DNA from: JBNKFV01 sp050290265
GTDB taxonomy: Bacteria; Pseudomonadota; Gammaproteobacteria; Pseudomonadales; Cellvibrionaceae
Direction of reading: 5' to 3'
Length of the DNA: 64,000 bases
NCBI GenBank assembly: GCA_050290265.1
Contig: JBNKHI010000013.1
Location: 1-64,000, forward strand
The translations under genes and the position numbers were made by a program. Below are positions 42,272 through 51,602 of this stretch, in pieces. Every line of letters starts with the position of its first letter. The first letter of the stretch is position 1. The notes below the pieces were generated by a model. The model was not told the DNA's origin and made no database searches. It was given only the letters and a program-made list of their open reading frames with translations.

Positions 42272-43711
42272 ATGTCGTTTGCCGAACTGGGCCTTTGCGC
42301 CCCCATTTTAAAAGCTGTAGCCGAACAAGGTTATGAAACCCCATCCCCTATTCAGGCTCAAGCTATTCCCGCTGTCATTGCAGGCCGAGACGTCATGGCC
42401 GCGGCACAAACCGGCACAGGGAAAACGGCAGGATTCACTCTGCCTATTTTGCAAAAGTTAAGTACGGGCCCTAGACCCCCGGCTAACCAAGTGCGGGCGC
42501 TTATTTTGACGCCGACACGTGAACTGGCGGCGCAGGTTGGCGACAACGTAGCAGCCTACTCCAAGCATCTGCCCCTGCGGTCCACCGTTATATTTGGCGG
42601 TGTCGGCGCAAACCCTCAGATGATGGCCATGCGTAAAGGCGTTGATGTACTAGTAGCAACACCAGGCCGACTTCTGGATTTATACAATCAGAACGCGGTG
42701 AAATTTAACGCTCTGGAAATTCTAGTCTTGGATGAAGCCGATCGCATGCTGGACATGGGTTTCATTCACGACATCAAACGCATTCTCAAATTACTGCCGG
42801 TAAAACGCCAAAACCTGTTGTTTTCTGCAACCTTTTCGGACGAGATACGCCAGCTTGCTAAAGGGCTGGTACACAACCCGCTAGAAATTGATATCGCCCC
42901 GCGCAATACAACCGTCGATTCAGTTGATCAGTGGATTTGCCCAGTCGACAAAAAACAAAAAAGCCACCTCCTTACACACTTGATATTGGAAAACGACTGG
43001 CATCAGATTTTAGTGTTCAGCCGCACGAAGCATGGCGCCAACAAATTGGTCAAACAACTCGAAGACAGCCGTATCAAAGCGGCAGCTATTCACGGCAATA
43101 AGAGCCAGACAGCACGCACCAAAGCACTGGCAGATTTCAAGGCGAATAAAATTCGCGTACTTGTCGCCACTGACATCGCCGCCCGCGGTATTGATATTGA
43201 TCAGCTACCTCAGGTTGTTAACTTTGATTTACCCAACGTGCCGGAAGACTACGTGCATCGCATTGGTCGGACCGGACGCGCCGGTGCCAGCGGGCAGGCA
43301 GTGTCCCTGGTATGCGCCGATGAACTAAAACAATTGCAAGATATCGAACGTCTCATTCAACGTCTGTTAGTACGCAAGGACGTTGACGGATTTAAACCCG
43401 TCAATCCATTGCCGGTAACAGCATTAAAACCTGTTAAAGCAAAGAGACCCAAAAAGCCCAAAGCAGAACATGTGGATGGCCAACACCCAAGTGCCAGTGC
43501 TCATGCACAAAAGGCACACCGTCCTAATCGCACCAATAACAGTCGTTCTGGGGCCCCACGCTCTGGCGCGAAACCTGCTGGCCCGCGTACGAAAGCCAGT
43601 GATGGAAACCAAGCAACCAAAAGCGCTAACAATCGTCCAGCGAGCAGCAATCCACGCAACACAGGCAATAAACCTGCCGCCAATCGCACTGCTCGCCCAA
43701 CAAACCGCTAA
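42272..43711 (+). CDS. rhlE: DEAD-box RNA helicase, RhlE type
   Basis: 479-residue RNA helicase. Core motifs: SFAELGLCAPILKAVAEQGY start, AAQTGTGKTAGFTLP, VLDEADRMLDMGFIHDI, FSATFSDEIRQL and HRIGRTGRAGASG. The last 100 residues are a low-complexity basic tail rich in K, R, N, P and A (KAKRPKKPKAEHV, PASSNPRNTGNKPAANRTAR), typical for RhlE, likely for nonspecific RNA binding in ribosome assembly or cold adaptation. Divergent from dbpA, so two rRNA-related helicases share a promoter region. Confidence 0.92.
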   Translation: MSFAELGLCAPILKAVAEQGYETPSPIQAQAIPAVIAGRDVMAAAQTGTGKTAGFTLPILQKLSTGPRPPANQVRALILTPTRELAAQVGDNVAAYSKHLPLRSTVIFGGVGANPQMMAMRKGVDVLVATPGRLLDLYNQNAVKFNALEILVLDEADRMLDMGFIHDIKRILKLLPVKRQNLLFSATFSDEIRQLAKGLVHNPLEIDIAPRNTTVDSVDQWICPVDKKQKSHLLTHLILENDWHQILVFSRTKHGANKLVKQLEDSRIKAAAIHGNKSQTARTKALADFKANKIRVLVATDIAARGIDIDQLPQVVNFDLPNVPEDYVHRIGRTGRAGASGQAVSLVCADELKQLQDIERLIQRLLVRKDVDGFKPVNPLPVTALKPVKAKRPKKPKAEHVDGQHPSASAHAQKAHRPNRTNNSRSGAPRSGAKPAGPRTKASDGNQATKSANNRPASSNPRNTGNKPAANRTARPTNR

Positions 43712-43724
43712 ATTTTGCTACGCA

Positions 43725-43757
43725 ACCCTCTTGGACAAACTAGTAGGCCAAGGGGGT
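43725..43757 (+). terminator. Hairpin after rhlE
   Basis: 10-bp stem ACCCTCTTGG / CCAAGGGGGT (one T-G pair) with a 13-nt loop, immediately after the rhlE stop; no T run, so a weak or Rho-assisted terminator. Confidence 0.4.
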
Positions 43758-43872
43758 TATAGCTACAATATCTAAAACTACAAGTTTATATTCTTTGATG
43801 ACATCGCCTTAAGAGTCATAGAATGCTTGGCTTTACGCTTTCAAATTAATACATTCTTTAAAGGACACTCCA

Positions 43873-45651
43873 GTGGACTGGCAGGGTTGGCTTACTCTTA
43901 TATTGATGGCAAGTGCACTCGCTACATTGTCATTAACGCAAATAGCACCGCATCTCGTGATGATGGGCGTCCTCACCATACTGAGCGTAACTGGCATACT
44001 ATCCGCGACTGAATCACTCAGCGGTTTTAGCAATTCGGGGGTCATTACCGTTGCTGCAATGTTTGTGGTAGCCGCAGGCCTGCACAGTTCCGGCGGTATT
44101 GACCTACTGGTTAATAAAGTACTGGGGCAGCCGAAAAGTTCACGTGCCGCAATGACGAAAATGTTCGCTCCAGTTATTTTACTAAGCGGCTTTTTAAACA
44201 ATACTCCCGTAGTCGCAACCATGATCCCGGCAATCCACGCATGGTCACGCAAAATAAACGTACCCGCTTCAAAGTTAATGATCCCCCTGAGTTACACCGC
44301 CATTTTAGGTGGGACCCTGACACTTATTGGTACTAGCACCAACTTGATTATCAATGGTCAGTATCAGCTGTTAACCGGTGAAAGCGGCTTTTCGTTATTC
44401 GCGATTACCGCCGTCGCGCTGCCTGTTGCTATTGCCGGCTTATTGTTTATATGGCTGTTTTTTCCTGCCTGGTTGCCTGACCGAAGCAGCGAGAAAGCTT
44501 TCGCCAACCTCAAAGAATTCACATTAGAAGTTACTGTTGCCGCAAATGGCCCCCTGGTAGGCAAAACCATTGTGGACGCTGGGCTGCGCAACCTAAGGCG
44601 GATTTACCTGGTTGAAGTCGAACGCCAAGGAGCAATCATTACCGCTGTAGGTTCTGAGGAAAAACTGCAAGGTAATGACCGCCTAGTGTTCGCTGGCGAC
44701 ACCCAGGCAATATCCGACTTACTGCGGATTAATGGGATTATTCCTTCTGTAGAAAATGGCCACTCAGAGACTCTGGAGAAAAGCCGATCGGAAAGAAGCT
44801 TAGTAGAAGCAGTAGTCTCACCCCACTGCAGCGCTATCGGTGAAGCTATTCGCGATGCACGATTCCGCGACCGCTACGGCGCCGTTGTCCTAGCCGTTGC
44901 TCGCAACGGCGAGCGCATCAAAGGCAATTTGGGCACCATTAAACTGGAAGCAGGCGACACATTACTCTTGGAAGCGCGGCCTGCCTTTGTCAGCCGCCAA
45001 CGCTACAACAAAGATTTCTTATTAATTAACGATCTGGAAGCTGAAACACCTAGACATGATCGCGCGTACCTCGCTTGGGCCATTCTTATTGGTGTCGTCG
45101 CTGCAGCGGGCATTGACCTCATTAGTATGCTAAATGCATCTTTAATAGGCGCTGGCCTGATGATCATGACGCGCTGCTGCTCGGTTAGCCAGGCTGAAAA
45201 AAGTCTGGACATTACCATACTTATTACGATTGCCGCCTCTTTTGCACTCGGCGTCGCCTTACAAAAAACCGGTGCTGCAGCCATTCTGGCTGAAAACATT
45301 ATTAACTTAAGTTTTGGGGAGCCGTGGCTAATGCTGGTGCTATCCTACATCACCGTGTCACTGCTAACAGAGACCATAACCAATAACGCTGCGGCACTTA
45401 TCTCTCTGCCCATTATTTTGGATATGACAGAAAAAGCGGGACTCAATAACGAACCGTTTATTTTTGCGATTATGATGGCTGCATCGGCTAGCTTCGCAAC
45501 CCCCCTAGGCTATCAAACCAATTTGATGGTCTACGGGCCCGGCGGTTATAGGTTCAATGACTTTTTAAAAGTTGGCATACCCATGAACCTTTTTATCGGC
45601 ACCAGTACCATTATCGTTATATTGTTGGGTTGGCCACTGTTAAAAAGCTAA
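43873..45651 (+). CDS. SLC13/DASS-type permease with two TrkA-C domains
   Basis: 592-residue inner membrane transporter from a GTG start with AGGA about 10 nt upstream. Architecture: about five to six hydrophobic segments, two soluble TrkA-C (RCK-C) domains between about residues 210 and 385 (GKTIVDAGLRNLRRIYLVEV and AIGEAIRDARFRDRYGAVVL), then the second membrane half. Family motifs are LSGFLNNTPVVATMIPAI, LGGTLTLIGTSTNLIINGQY and the mirrored TETITNNAAALISLPI, ATPLGYQTNLMVYGPGGY. Relatives carry sulfate, dicarboxylates or other anions with sodium; the substrate is undetermined. Confidence 0.92.
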   Translation: MDWQGWLTLILMASALATLSLTQIAPHLVMMGVLTILSVTGILSATESLSGFSNSGVITVAAMFVVAAGLHSSGGIDLLVNKVLGQPKSSRAAMTKMFAPVILLSGFLNNTPVVATMIPAIHAWSRKINVPASKLMIPLSYTAILGGTLTLIGTSTNLIINGQYQLLTGESGFSLFAITAVALPVAIAGLLFIWLFFPAWLPDRSSEKAFANLKEFTLEVTVAANGPLVGKTIVDAGLRNLRRIYLVEVERQGAIITAVGSEEKLQGNDRLVFAGDTQAISDLLRINGIIPSVENGHSETLEKSRSERSLVEAVVSPHCSAIGEAIRDARFRDRYGAVVLAVARNGERIKGNLGTIKLEAGDTLLLEARPAFVSRQRYNKDFLLINDLEAETPRHDRAYLAWAILIGVVAAAGIDLISMLNASLIGAGLMIMTRCCSVSQAEKSLDITILITIAASFALGVALQKTGAAAILAENIINLSFGEPWLMLVLSYITVSLLTETITNNAAALISLPIILDMTEKAGLNNEPFIFAIMMAASASFATPLGYQTNLMVYGPGGYRFNDFLKVGIPMNLFIGTSTIIVILLGWPLLKS

Positions 45652-45703
45652 CCATTTGAGTCGGCCTGACAGACGTATTTTATCCGTCAACCCAACACGC
45701 TAG

Positions 45704-46261
45704 CTAAAAAACTATTTGATAAATCCCGACCAGAATAAACACCAGTGCAGCGGCAATCCGAGTAAATGTCAGCGGGATCTTTTGCATCAGGTATTCACCA
45801 GCAAAAACCACCGGTACGTTAGCCAGCATCATGCCTAACGTAGTGCCCACTGTCACCCAAACGATAGCGTCAAACTGGGCCCCCAACAGCACCGTTGCAA
45901 CCTGCGTTTTATCGCCAATTTCAGCAATAAAAAATAATACGCAAGTAGCAATAAAAGCACCGTATTGATCCACCTTGGAATCGAAACCATCATCTTTGTC
46001 TGGCACAAGTAACCACAAGCCAAGGGCAATAAAACTCCCACCAATAATCCATTGCCCTGTCTGGCTTTCAAAAAATTGCCCAATCCAGACACCTAGCCAC
46101 GCCGATACAGCGTGATTAAGTAAAGTGGCCACCAAAATACCCAACACAATCGCCCATTTATTGCGAAACTTTGCCGTCAGAAAAAGGGACAACAACTGTG
46201 TTTTATCCCCAATTTCGGCCAAAGCCACGGTAATAGTGGAGGTTAAAAAAGCATCAATCAT
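45704..46261 (-). CDS. TMEM165/GDT1 (UPF0016) family cation exporter
   Basis: 185-residue membrane protein made of two homologous halves, each with the family signature E-x-G-D-K-T-Q: ALAEIGDKTQLLSLFL near the N-terminus and FIAEIGDKTQVATVLL in the second half. Proteobacterial relatives (MneA in Vibrio) export manganese; eukaryotic ones exchange Mn or Ca. No Mn riboswitch of the yybP-ykoY type was visible upstream. It is convergent with the SLC13-type gene and divergent from ppc. Confidence 0.92.
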   Translation of the reverse strand: MIDAFLTSTITVALAEIGDKTQLLSLFLTAKFRNKWAIVLGILVATLLNHAVSAWLGVWIGQFFESQTGQWIIGGSFIALGLWLLVPDKDDGFDSKVDQYGAFIATCVLFFIAEIGDKTQVATVLLGAQFDAIVWVTVGTTLGMMLANVPVVFAGEYLMQKIPLTFTRIAAALVFILVGIYQIVF

Positions 46262-46468
46262 AAAACAATTCCGTGGGTAGGATAAAATATCGCCGGATAC
46301 TACGCGTCGATCGATCGCTCTTCAAGCACACCAACCTGGATCAACCAGAAATATTCGCTGCACTGCAACATTTTGAGTTACACTAAAAAGCAAAGTGGCC
46401 CAAAAGAAGCCCTGGTGACGCAAACCCTTTTCAAACAATGAGTATCACTCCGTAAACAAGGAGCCTCT

Positions 46469-49171
46469 ATGACCAGTAACCAAAGCCAGCTTAAATCAGT
46501 GAGTTCTGCTGCCAACACCCCGAAAGATCCCAACAACGACGGAAGTACACCGCTCAGCCAAAATATCCGTCTGCTGGGCCAGCTACTTGGGCAAAGCATC
46601 AAAGCTAACCACCGGGAAGATGTTTTGGCGTTAGTGGAAAACATTCGCCAATTGGCCAAGGCAGCCAGGGACAATAACCCTGCGGATAGGCAGAAGCTCA
46701 CCGAACTACTGCTGGGGCTCACTGATGAACAAATGCTCAGTGTTGCCCGGGCATTCAGCCACTTTCTAAACCTGGCGAATATTGCCGAACAGCAGCAAGC
46801 AGTAATGGAAAGTCAAATTGAGACTGACAGTAGCAGTGAATTAATCAGTCATTTACTACAGCGCCTTAAAGCGCCAGCCAGCCAACTCAGCAAAGATAAG
46901 ATTATTCAGGCGATTGAGTCGCTGCGGATTGAGGTGGTTCTCACCGCCCACCCGACAGAGATCTCCAGGCGTACTTATATCCAAAAGCACCAAATGTTAC
47001 ATCAATGCCTGGAACGCTTAAGTCAGCGCCCGCTAGGGCCTGCCCATCGCAGGGAAGAGACAGAACGCCTCGGACAACTCATTACCCAGCTCTGGAACAC
47101 CGATGAAATTCGTCAGGAACGCCCGACCCCCGTGGATGAGGCTAAATGGGGGTTTAACGTTATTGAACAGTCACTCTGGTTTGCTTTGCCACAGTTTTTA
47201 CGCAGACTACATCAACTGGTACAAGACGAATTGGATTACCCATTGCCATTAAACTGGTCCCCCTTTCATTTTGCGTCCTGGATGGGCGGCGACCGCGATG
47301 GTAATCCGTTTGTAACGGCTAAAGTGACCAAGGAAGTCTTACTGTCCAGCCGCTGGATGGCAATGGACCTTTTTTATCACGACATAGAACAACTCTGCGC
47401 TGAATTATCTATCACACCGGCTAACCAGGCTCTGCTCGATGCCGCCAATCAAAGTCACGAGCCGTATCGGCTTGTGCTGCGCCAGCTCCGTGACGAAATT
47501 AAAGAAACACGCGAGTATTTAACTGGCCTGTTAACGAAAAAACCCAACCGCGCGCGCAATATTATTCGCACCAATCAGGATTTGCTGAAGCCGCTGATGC
47601 TTTGCTACCAATCGCTGCTGGATTGCGATCTGACAGACCTTGCCAACGGTGCGTTACGCGATACCATTTGGCGTGTGCACGCGTTTGGCGCCTGCCTACT
47701 GAAGTTAGATGTCCGACAAAACAGTGATCGCCACACACAAGTGCTCTCTGAACTTACACGTTACCTGGGTATTGGCGATTACCAACAGTGGTCAGAAACC
47801 GACCGGCAAAACTTTTTGTATACGGAAATAGCCTCACGTCGTCCGCTGTTGCCTGCGAACTGGCAACCCAGTCCAGAGGTTAAAGAAGTACTGGATACCT
47901 GCAGTTTAATAGCCAAAACAACGCCCGAAGCCTTGGGCATGTACGTGATTTCCATGGCGCAACAGGCATCCGATGTTCTTGCGGTAAAACTACTACTGCA
48001 AGAATCTGGATGTAAACACCTGCCACCCATTGCGCCGCTATTCGAAACCCTTGACGATCTCGACCGCTCAGAACGAGTCATCGGCGATTTACTCGACAAT
48101 ACCAACTATCGCGCCGCCATCAATGGCGTGCAACCGGTCATGATCGGCTATTCAGACTCCGCTAAAGACGCAGGCTTTTTTGCCGCCGGCTGGGCCCAGT
48201 ACCGGGCACAGGAAAATCTGGTGACACAAACTGAAAAACATGGCGTAAAACTGGTGCTGTTTCATGGTCGAGGTGGCACCGTAGGTCGCGGTGGTGCTCC
48301 CGCTCACGACGCGCTGCTGTCCCAGCCCCCCGGATCCCTGAGCGGCGGCCTGCGGGTTACCGAACAAGGCGAAATGATTCGCTTTAAATTTGGTCTGCCA
48401 GATGTCGCGCTTTTATCGTTGTCCCGCTATTTAACCGCCAATCTTGAAGCTAACCTGCTTCCACCACCAAAACCCAAAGCGGAATGGCGAGCACAAATGG
48501 ATCAGCTCGCAACAACCTCCTGCGCGCATTATCGGGAATTTTTGGAGCGGGATGATTTTATTCCGTATTTTCAGGCGGCAACGCCACTTAACGAACTCGG
48601 TAATCTACCACTGGGTTCACGCCCTGCCAAACGCAAAACCACCGGCAGTCTGGAGTCATTGCGGGCTATTCCATGGATATTTTCCTGGTCGCAAAACCGG
48701 CTCCTGCTCCCTGTCTGGCTGGGAACCACAGAAGCTCTGGCCGAGTGCTTCGAAAAAAACCAAGTACCACAATTGGAAGAGATGCAACAAAGCTGGCCAT
48801 TTTTCCGCAGCCGTTTAGCCATGCTGGAAATGGTGTTTGCTAAAACCGAGCCGTGGTTATTTGAACTCTACAATGAAAAGCTTGTACCGGAAGAGCAGCA
48901 TTTTCTCGGCGAAGACCTGGTCGCCCGCTTAACTAAAGTCATTGAGCAAGTGAAAGTACTGATCCCCTCACACTGTTTATTGCAAGACAACCCGGTTTCA
49001 CAAGCATCCATCGAGCTGCGCAACCCATACATCGACCCGCTAAATATATTGCAGGTTGAATTATTGCGCCGCTCAAGAATGTATGAGGAAGACGAAAAAC
49101 ATCAATTGATAGAGCAGGCGCTGATGGTAACTATTGCGGGTATTTCGGCGGGATTAAGGAATACCGCATAA
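46469..49171 (+). CDS. ppc: Phosphoenolpyruvate carboxylase
   Basis: Carboxylates PEP to oxaloacetate to refill the TCA cycle. The 900-residue product (E. coli 883) has the catalytic His in EVVLTAHPTEISRRTYIQKH, the GGDRDGNPFVT segment, MIGYSDSAKDAGFFA, the Gly-rich loop HGRGGTVGRGGAPAHDA, and the conserved C-terminus ISAGLRNTA. The N-terminus is about 35 residues longer than in E. coli and rich in Ser/Asn/Asp, probably unstructured. AAGGAG is well placed before the ATG. Confidence 0.97.
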   Translation: MTSNQSQLKSVSSAANTPKDPNNDGSTPLSQNIRLLGQLLGQSIKANHREDVLALVENIRQLAKAARDNNPADRQKLTELLLGLTDEQMLSVARAFSHFLNLANIAEQQQAVMESQIETDSSSELISHLLQRLKAPASQLSKDKIIQAIESLRIEVVLTAHPTEISRRTYIQKHQMLHQCLERLSQRPLGPAHRREETERLGQLITQLWNTDEIRQERPTPVDEAKWGFNVIEQSLWFALPQFLRRLHQLVQDELDYPLPLNWSPFHFASWMGGDRDGNPFVTAKVTKEVLLSSRWMAMDLFYHDIEQLCAELSITPANQALLDAANQSHEPYRLVLRQLRDEIKETREYLTGLLTKKPNRARNIIRTNQDLLKPLMLCYQSLLDCDLTDLANGALRDTIWRVHAFGACLLKLDVRQNSDRHTQVLSELTRYLGIGDYQQWSETDRQNFLYTEIASRRPLLPANWQPSPEVKEVLDTCSLIAKTTPEALGMYVISMAQQASDVLAVKLLLQESGCKHLPPIAPLFETLDDLDRSERVIGDLLDNTNYRAAINGVQPVMIGYSDSAKDAGFFAAGWAQYRAQENLVTQTEKHGVKLVLFHGRGGTVGRGGAPAHDALLSQPPGSLSGGLRVTEQGEMIRFKFGLPDVALLSLSRYLTANLEANLLPPPKPKAEWRAQMDQLATTSCAHYREFLERDDFIPYFQAATPLNELGNLPLGSRPAKRKTTGSLESLRAIPWIFSWSQNRLLLPVWLGTTEALAECFEKNQVPQLEEMQQSWPFFRSRLAMLEMVFAKTEPWLFELYNEKLVPEEQHFLGEDLVARLTKVIEQVKVLIPSHCLLQDNPVSQASIELRNPYIDPLNILQVELLRRSRMYEEDEKHQLIEQALMVTIAGISAGLRNTA

Positions 49172-49187
49172 AGACATCCGTAGCATC

Positions 49188-49216
49188 ACGGGTGGCGCAC
49201 TTAGCGCGCCACCCGT
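49188..49216 (+). terminator. Hairpin after ppc
   Basis: Perfect 11-bp stem ACGGGTGGCGC / GCGCCACCCGT with a 7-nt loop, 17 bp after the ppc stop. It is followed by C-rich sequence rather than T, so termination may be weak. Confidence 0.5.
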
Positions 49217-49447
49217 CCCCCTCAAACGCCCCCCATATTAAGTACATCCAAACACCTCAAAAAGTGTTCAGTGGCAAAGCAGGAGCTTTCGGCTTATTAT
49301 TTGCCCTTGGTGAACTTGCAGGTATCACAACTCTTTCAGGCCTATTTTCTATGTAGCTAATCTGCCTATGCCCGGCAGCTACAGTGTAAATGCTTGCCGA
49401 AGACCTGTCCCGCCATACAAAATTCAAATAAGCTTGAGAGACCCACT

Positions 49448-50533
49448 ATGTTCGTGACGGCAAAGCGCTATACAGAGTCAGAAAACGAGAGAATAGAACT
49501 AAAAAATACCTGTCAACAACAAGAACAAAACTTACTTGCTGCCCAGCAACATATTGCTGAACTTGAAAAAACCATAAAATTAAACGCGACAAAGAGCAAT
49601 GACCTGGGCGTTATGCGCAATGCCATCAAAGGTATGCAACCAGTTAATGCTATACGGCAACGTATAGGCGAGATGGCTCAAAGCCTGCTGGAAGAACAAA
49701 GCGTCATACTGAATTCGGCTGCGGTGTACGATCAGTCAAGCAGCAATATGCGGACACTTATCACCAGCCTGGATGTAATAGAGACAGAGATTACAGTGAC
49801 CCACGACAACGTTGCCGGGCTACGAGGTCTATCGGAAGCCATTTCACAGTTTGTGGGTATTATTAACAACATATCTGAACAAACCAATTTACTAGCACTG
49901 AATGCAGCTATTGAGGCAGCGCGAGCTGGAGAGCAAGGCCGTGGTTTTGCGGTAGTGGCAGACGAGGTTAGAAATCTTGCCAAGCGCGCAGGTGAAGCAA
50001 GCTCCGAAATTGCTAATTTGGTGTCTAACATCACCAATAAAACTGGCGACGCCGATCGCAGCATTTCTACCGTGAAAGATAGCTGCCGGCAGATGCTTGA
50101 AAATGCCAACGTAACCAACGAGTCGCTGGAACGCTTAATCGACTTCTCCCGCTCAATGAACGACACCATTACCCGCGAGGCCACTGCCAGCTTTATAGAA
50201 ACAGTAAAACTCGATCATATAGGCTGGAAACAAGAGGTCTACGCCAACTGGCTAGCCCCGAACCAAGTAAAAAGTAACTTGGCAGATCATCACCAGTGCC
50301 GTTTAGGTCGGTGGTACTACGAAGGCGATGGAGCCAGTCAATACAAGCACCTCAACAGTTATCGAGATCTTGAAAAGCCCCACGCGAGTGTTCATGAAAA
50401 CGGTCTGCGTGCGCTCAATATGTTACGCGAAAACAAGCTCGCTGAATCAGTGGAAGCACTGATGCAAATGGAAAAAGCCAGTGATGAAACCATAGCCATA
50501 CTGGCAAGAATGGGCAATGAAATAGAGCGCTGA
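49448..50533 (+). CDS. Soluble methyl-accepting chemotaxis-type receptor with C-terminal CZB zinc-binding domain
   Basis: 361-residue cytoplasmic receptor from the ATG at 49448; an ATG at 49394 is in frame but has a weaker context. It has no membrane segment. Order: N-terminal coiled coil (about 5-60), MCP signalling domain with the hairpin tip EQTNLLALNAAIEAARAGEQ and GRGFAVVADEVRNLAKRAGE, then a chemoreceptor zinc-binding (CZB) domain with HIGWKQEVYANWL, HHQCRLGRWYYEGDG and PHASVHENG, giving the expected His/Cys ligands. CZB domains sense zinc or oxidants in DgcZ and TlpD-like proteins. No che genes are nearby, so the pathway it feeds is unknown. A terminator follows. Confidence 0.92.
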   Translation: MFVTAKRYTESENERIELKNTCQQQEQNLLAAQQHIAELEKTIKLNATKSNDLGVMRNAIKGMQPVNAIRQRIGEMAQSLLEEQSVILNSAAVYDQSSSNMRTLITSLDVIETEITVTHDNVAGLRGLSEAISQFVGIINNISEQTNLLALNAAIEAARAGEQGRGFAVVADEVRNLAKRAGEASSEIANLVSNITNKTGDADRSISTVKDSCRQMLENANVTNESLERLIDFSRSMNDTITREATASFIETVKLDHIGWKQEVYANWLAPNQVKSNLADHHQCRLGRWYYEGDGASQYKHLNSYRDLEKPHASVHENGLRALNMLRENKLAESVEALMQMEKASDETIAILARMGNEIER

Positions 50534-50576
50534 AATCAACCGGCCGGATTCCAACAATCTTCTAGGCCACCTAATG

Positions 50577-50604
50577 AAAAACCCCGGACTATGCCGGGGT
50601 TTTT
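50577..50604. terminator. Terminator after the CZB receptor gene
   Basis: ACCCCGG, 6-nt loop, CCGGGGT, with four A before and four further T after: a compact intrinsic terminator shared with the convergent DUF805 gene. Confidence 0.9.
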
Positions 50605-50630
50605 CGTTTTTCTTCTAGCCTGTCTTGCCA

Positions 50631-50990
50631 CTATACGTCCGTTGAAACCGACAATGCTTTAGGGTTAGGCCCGAACTCATTATCCTCCACGCTGTCAGTC
50701 AGCAAAAATACTAACATCACAATCAAACCAATCAGCGGAATAAAGTAGATCAATTGCCACCAACCGCTACGGCCGATATCGTGTAAACGACGTGCAGTAA
50801 TCGCAATGCTGGGAACTAACATCCCCAGAGAAAACACAAGCCCCAGTAGCACAATACCCAAGACATTATCGATAACGCCGAGAACGATGGTGAAAATGAA
50901 ATAGAACAAAACAAACATCCAATACTGTTTGCGGGTCGCCCGGCCTGTGAACTCTGCATATTTTCGTAGTGCGTCGATGAAGTAATCCAT
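50631..50990 (-). CDS. DUF805 membrane protein
   Basis: 119-residue inner membrane protein of the DUF805 (YhaH/YhaI) family with three to four hydrophobic segments. The family landmarks are FTGRATRKQYWMFVLFYFIF at the N-terminus and AITARRLHDIGRSGWWQLIY in the middle. Function unknown. Convergent with the CZB receptor gene. Confidence 0.92.
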   Translation of the reverse strand: MDYFIDALRKYAEFTGRATRKQYWMFVLFYFIFTIVLGVIDNVLGIVLLGLVFSLGMLVPSIAITARRLHDIGRSGWWQLIYFIPLIGLIVMLVFLLTDSVEDNEFGPNPKALSVSTDV

Positions 50991-51090
50991 TATTTATTTC
51001 CTTGTGTTAGTAGTTAAGGTCCAACTTTCGGATATTAACCTTTTTTAAGGCAACAGATAAACGAGTATATAATTTGCAATACCTGCCTCA

Positions 51091-51240
51091 GTGCTCACCC
51101 CAATCGGCTCTTTATGTGCTCTGTGCACATCAGTGAATTGAAGCCCAAGAACCTACCCAGCCGCTTCAGGCGGTTCAATAAAAAGGCCTCTCGATGAGGA
51201 TTGATTATATGAAAATAGCGGTTGGCCGGATTTGATTCTC
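51091..51240. repeat. Degenerate copy of the tRNA-Pro 3' flank (copy A)
   Basis: Aligns by eye with 51251-51411. Shared landmarks in order: CTCACCCC, CATCAGTGAA (ATCAGTGAA in copy B), AAGAAC, GCGGTTCAATAAAAA-type sequence (GGCGGTTCAATAAAAA here), the first arm of a GGCC hairpin, and TGGCCGGATTTGA, which in copy B is the T-arm of the tRNA. Copy A is decayed: the hairpin's second arm and most of the tRNA are missing. The rest of 50991-51388 holds no gene that I can support. Confidence 0.6.
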
Positions 51241-51250
51241 GCCTTCCATG

Positions 51251-51411
51251 GCGCTCACCCCTGCGGGGCAGCTAACGCTGTCCTGATTTGCTCCAGGCAA
51301 ATCAGTGAACCGAGGTCTAAGAACAATTCCGCTCAATCGAGCGGTTCAATAAAAAAGGCCACTCGATGAGTGGCCTTTTTTATTGAATTGGTCGGAGTGG
51401 CCGGATTTGAA
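51251..51411. repeat. tRNA-Pro 3' flank (copy B)
   Basis: Intact version of the repeat: CTCACCCC, the stem GATTTGCTCCAGGCAAATC, ATCAGTGAA, GAGCGGTTCAATAAAAAA, the terminator at 51349-51381, then the 3' part of tRNA-Pro. Offset from copy A is about 160-175 bp. Confidence 0.6.
51349..51381. terminator. Terminator of tRNA-Pro
   Basis: GGCCACTC GAT GAGTGGCC with six A before and six T after; directly downstream of the tRNA on the minus strand and bidirectional by sequence. Confidence 0.9.
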
Positions 51412-51465
51412 CCGACGACCACCACACCCCCAGTGTGGTGCGCTACCAGGCTGCGCTACACTCCG
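51389..51465 (-). tRNA. tRNA-Pro (anticodon GGG)
   Basis: 77-nt cloverleaf on the minus strand: acceptor CGGAGTG / CACTCCG, D arm GCGC AGCCTGGTA GCGC, anticodon stem CCACA / TGTGG with loop CTGGGGG (anticodon GGG, reads CCC/CCU), T arm with GGTTCGAATCC, discriminator A and genome-encoded CCA. It is the only gene between the DUF805 gene and the merR-ihfA-pheTS run. Confidence 0.95.
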
Positions 51466-51602
51466 TACAGTTGCTAAGCTATTGATTTATTGGAAAAACC
51501 GGCTTAGCGAAGAGGCTGGCATCATACCTAAACAAGGTGAATTTGCAAGCTTTTTGCGTTGGCGTAAACCCAATCGGGTTGCGTCAACAAAGGTAGAAAT
51601 TA

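Noticed and set aside
46262..46468. Manganese (yybP-ykoY) riboswitch upstream of the TMEM165/GDT1 gene
   Set aside because: Looked for the conserved loops on the minus strand and did not find them; only ordinary promoter-sized sequence is present.
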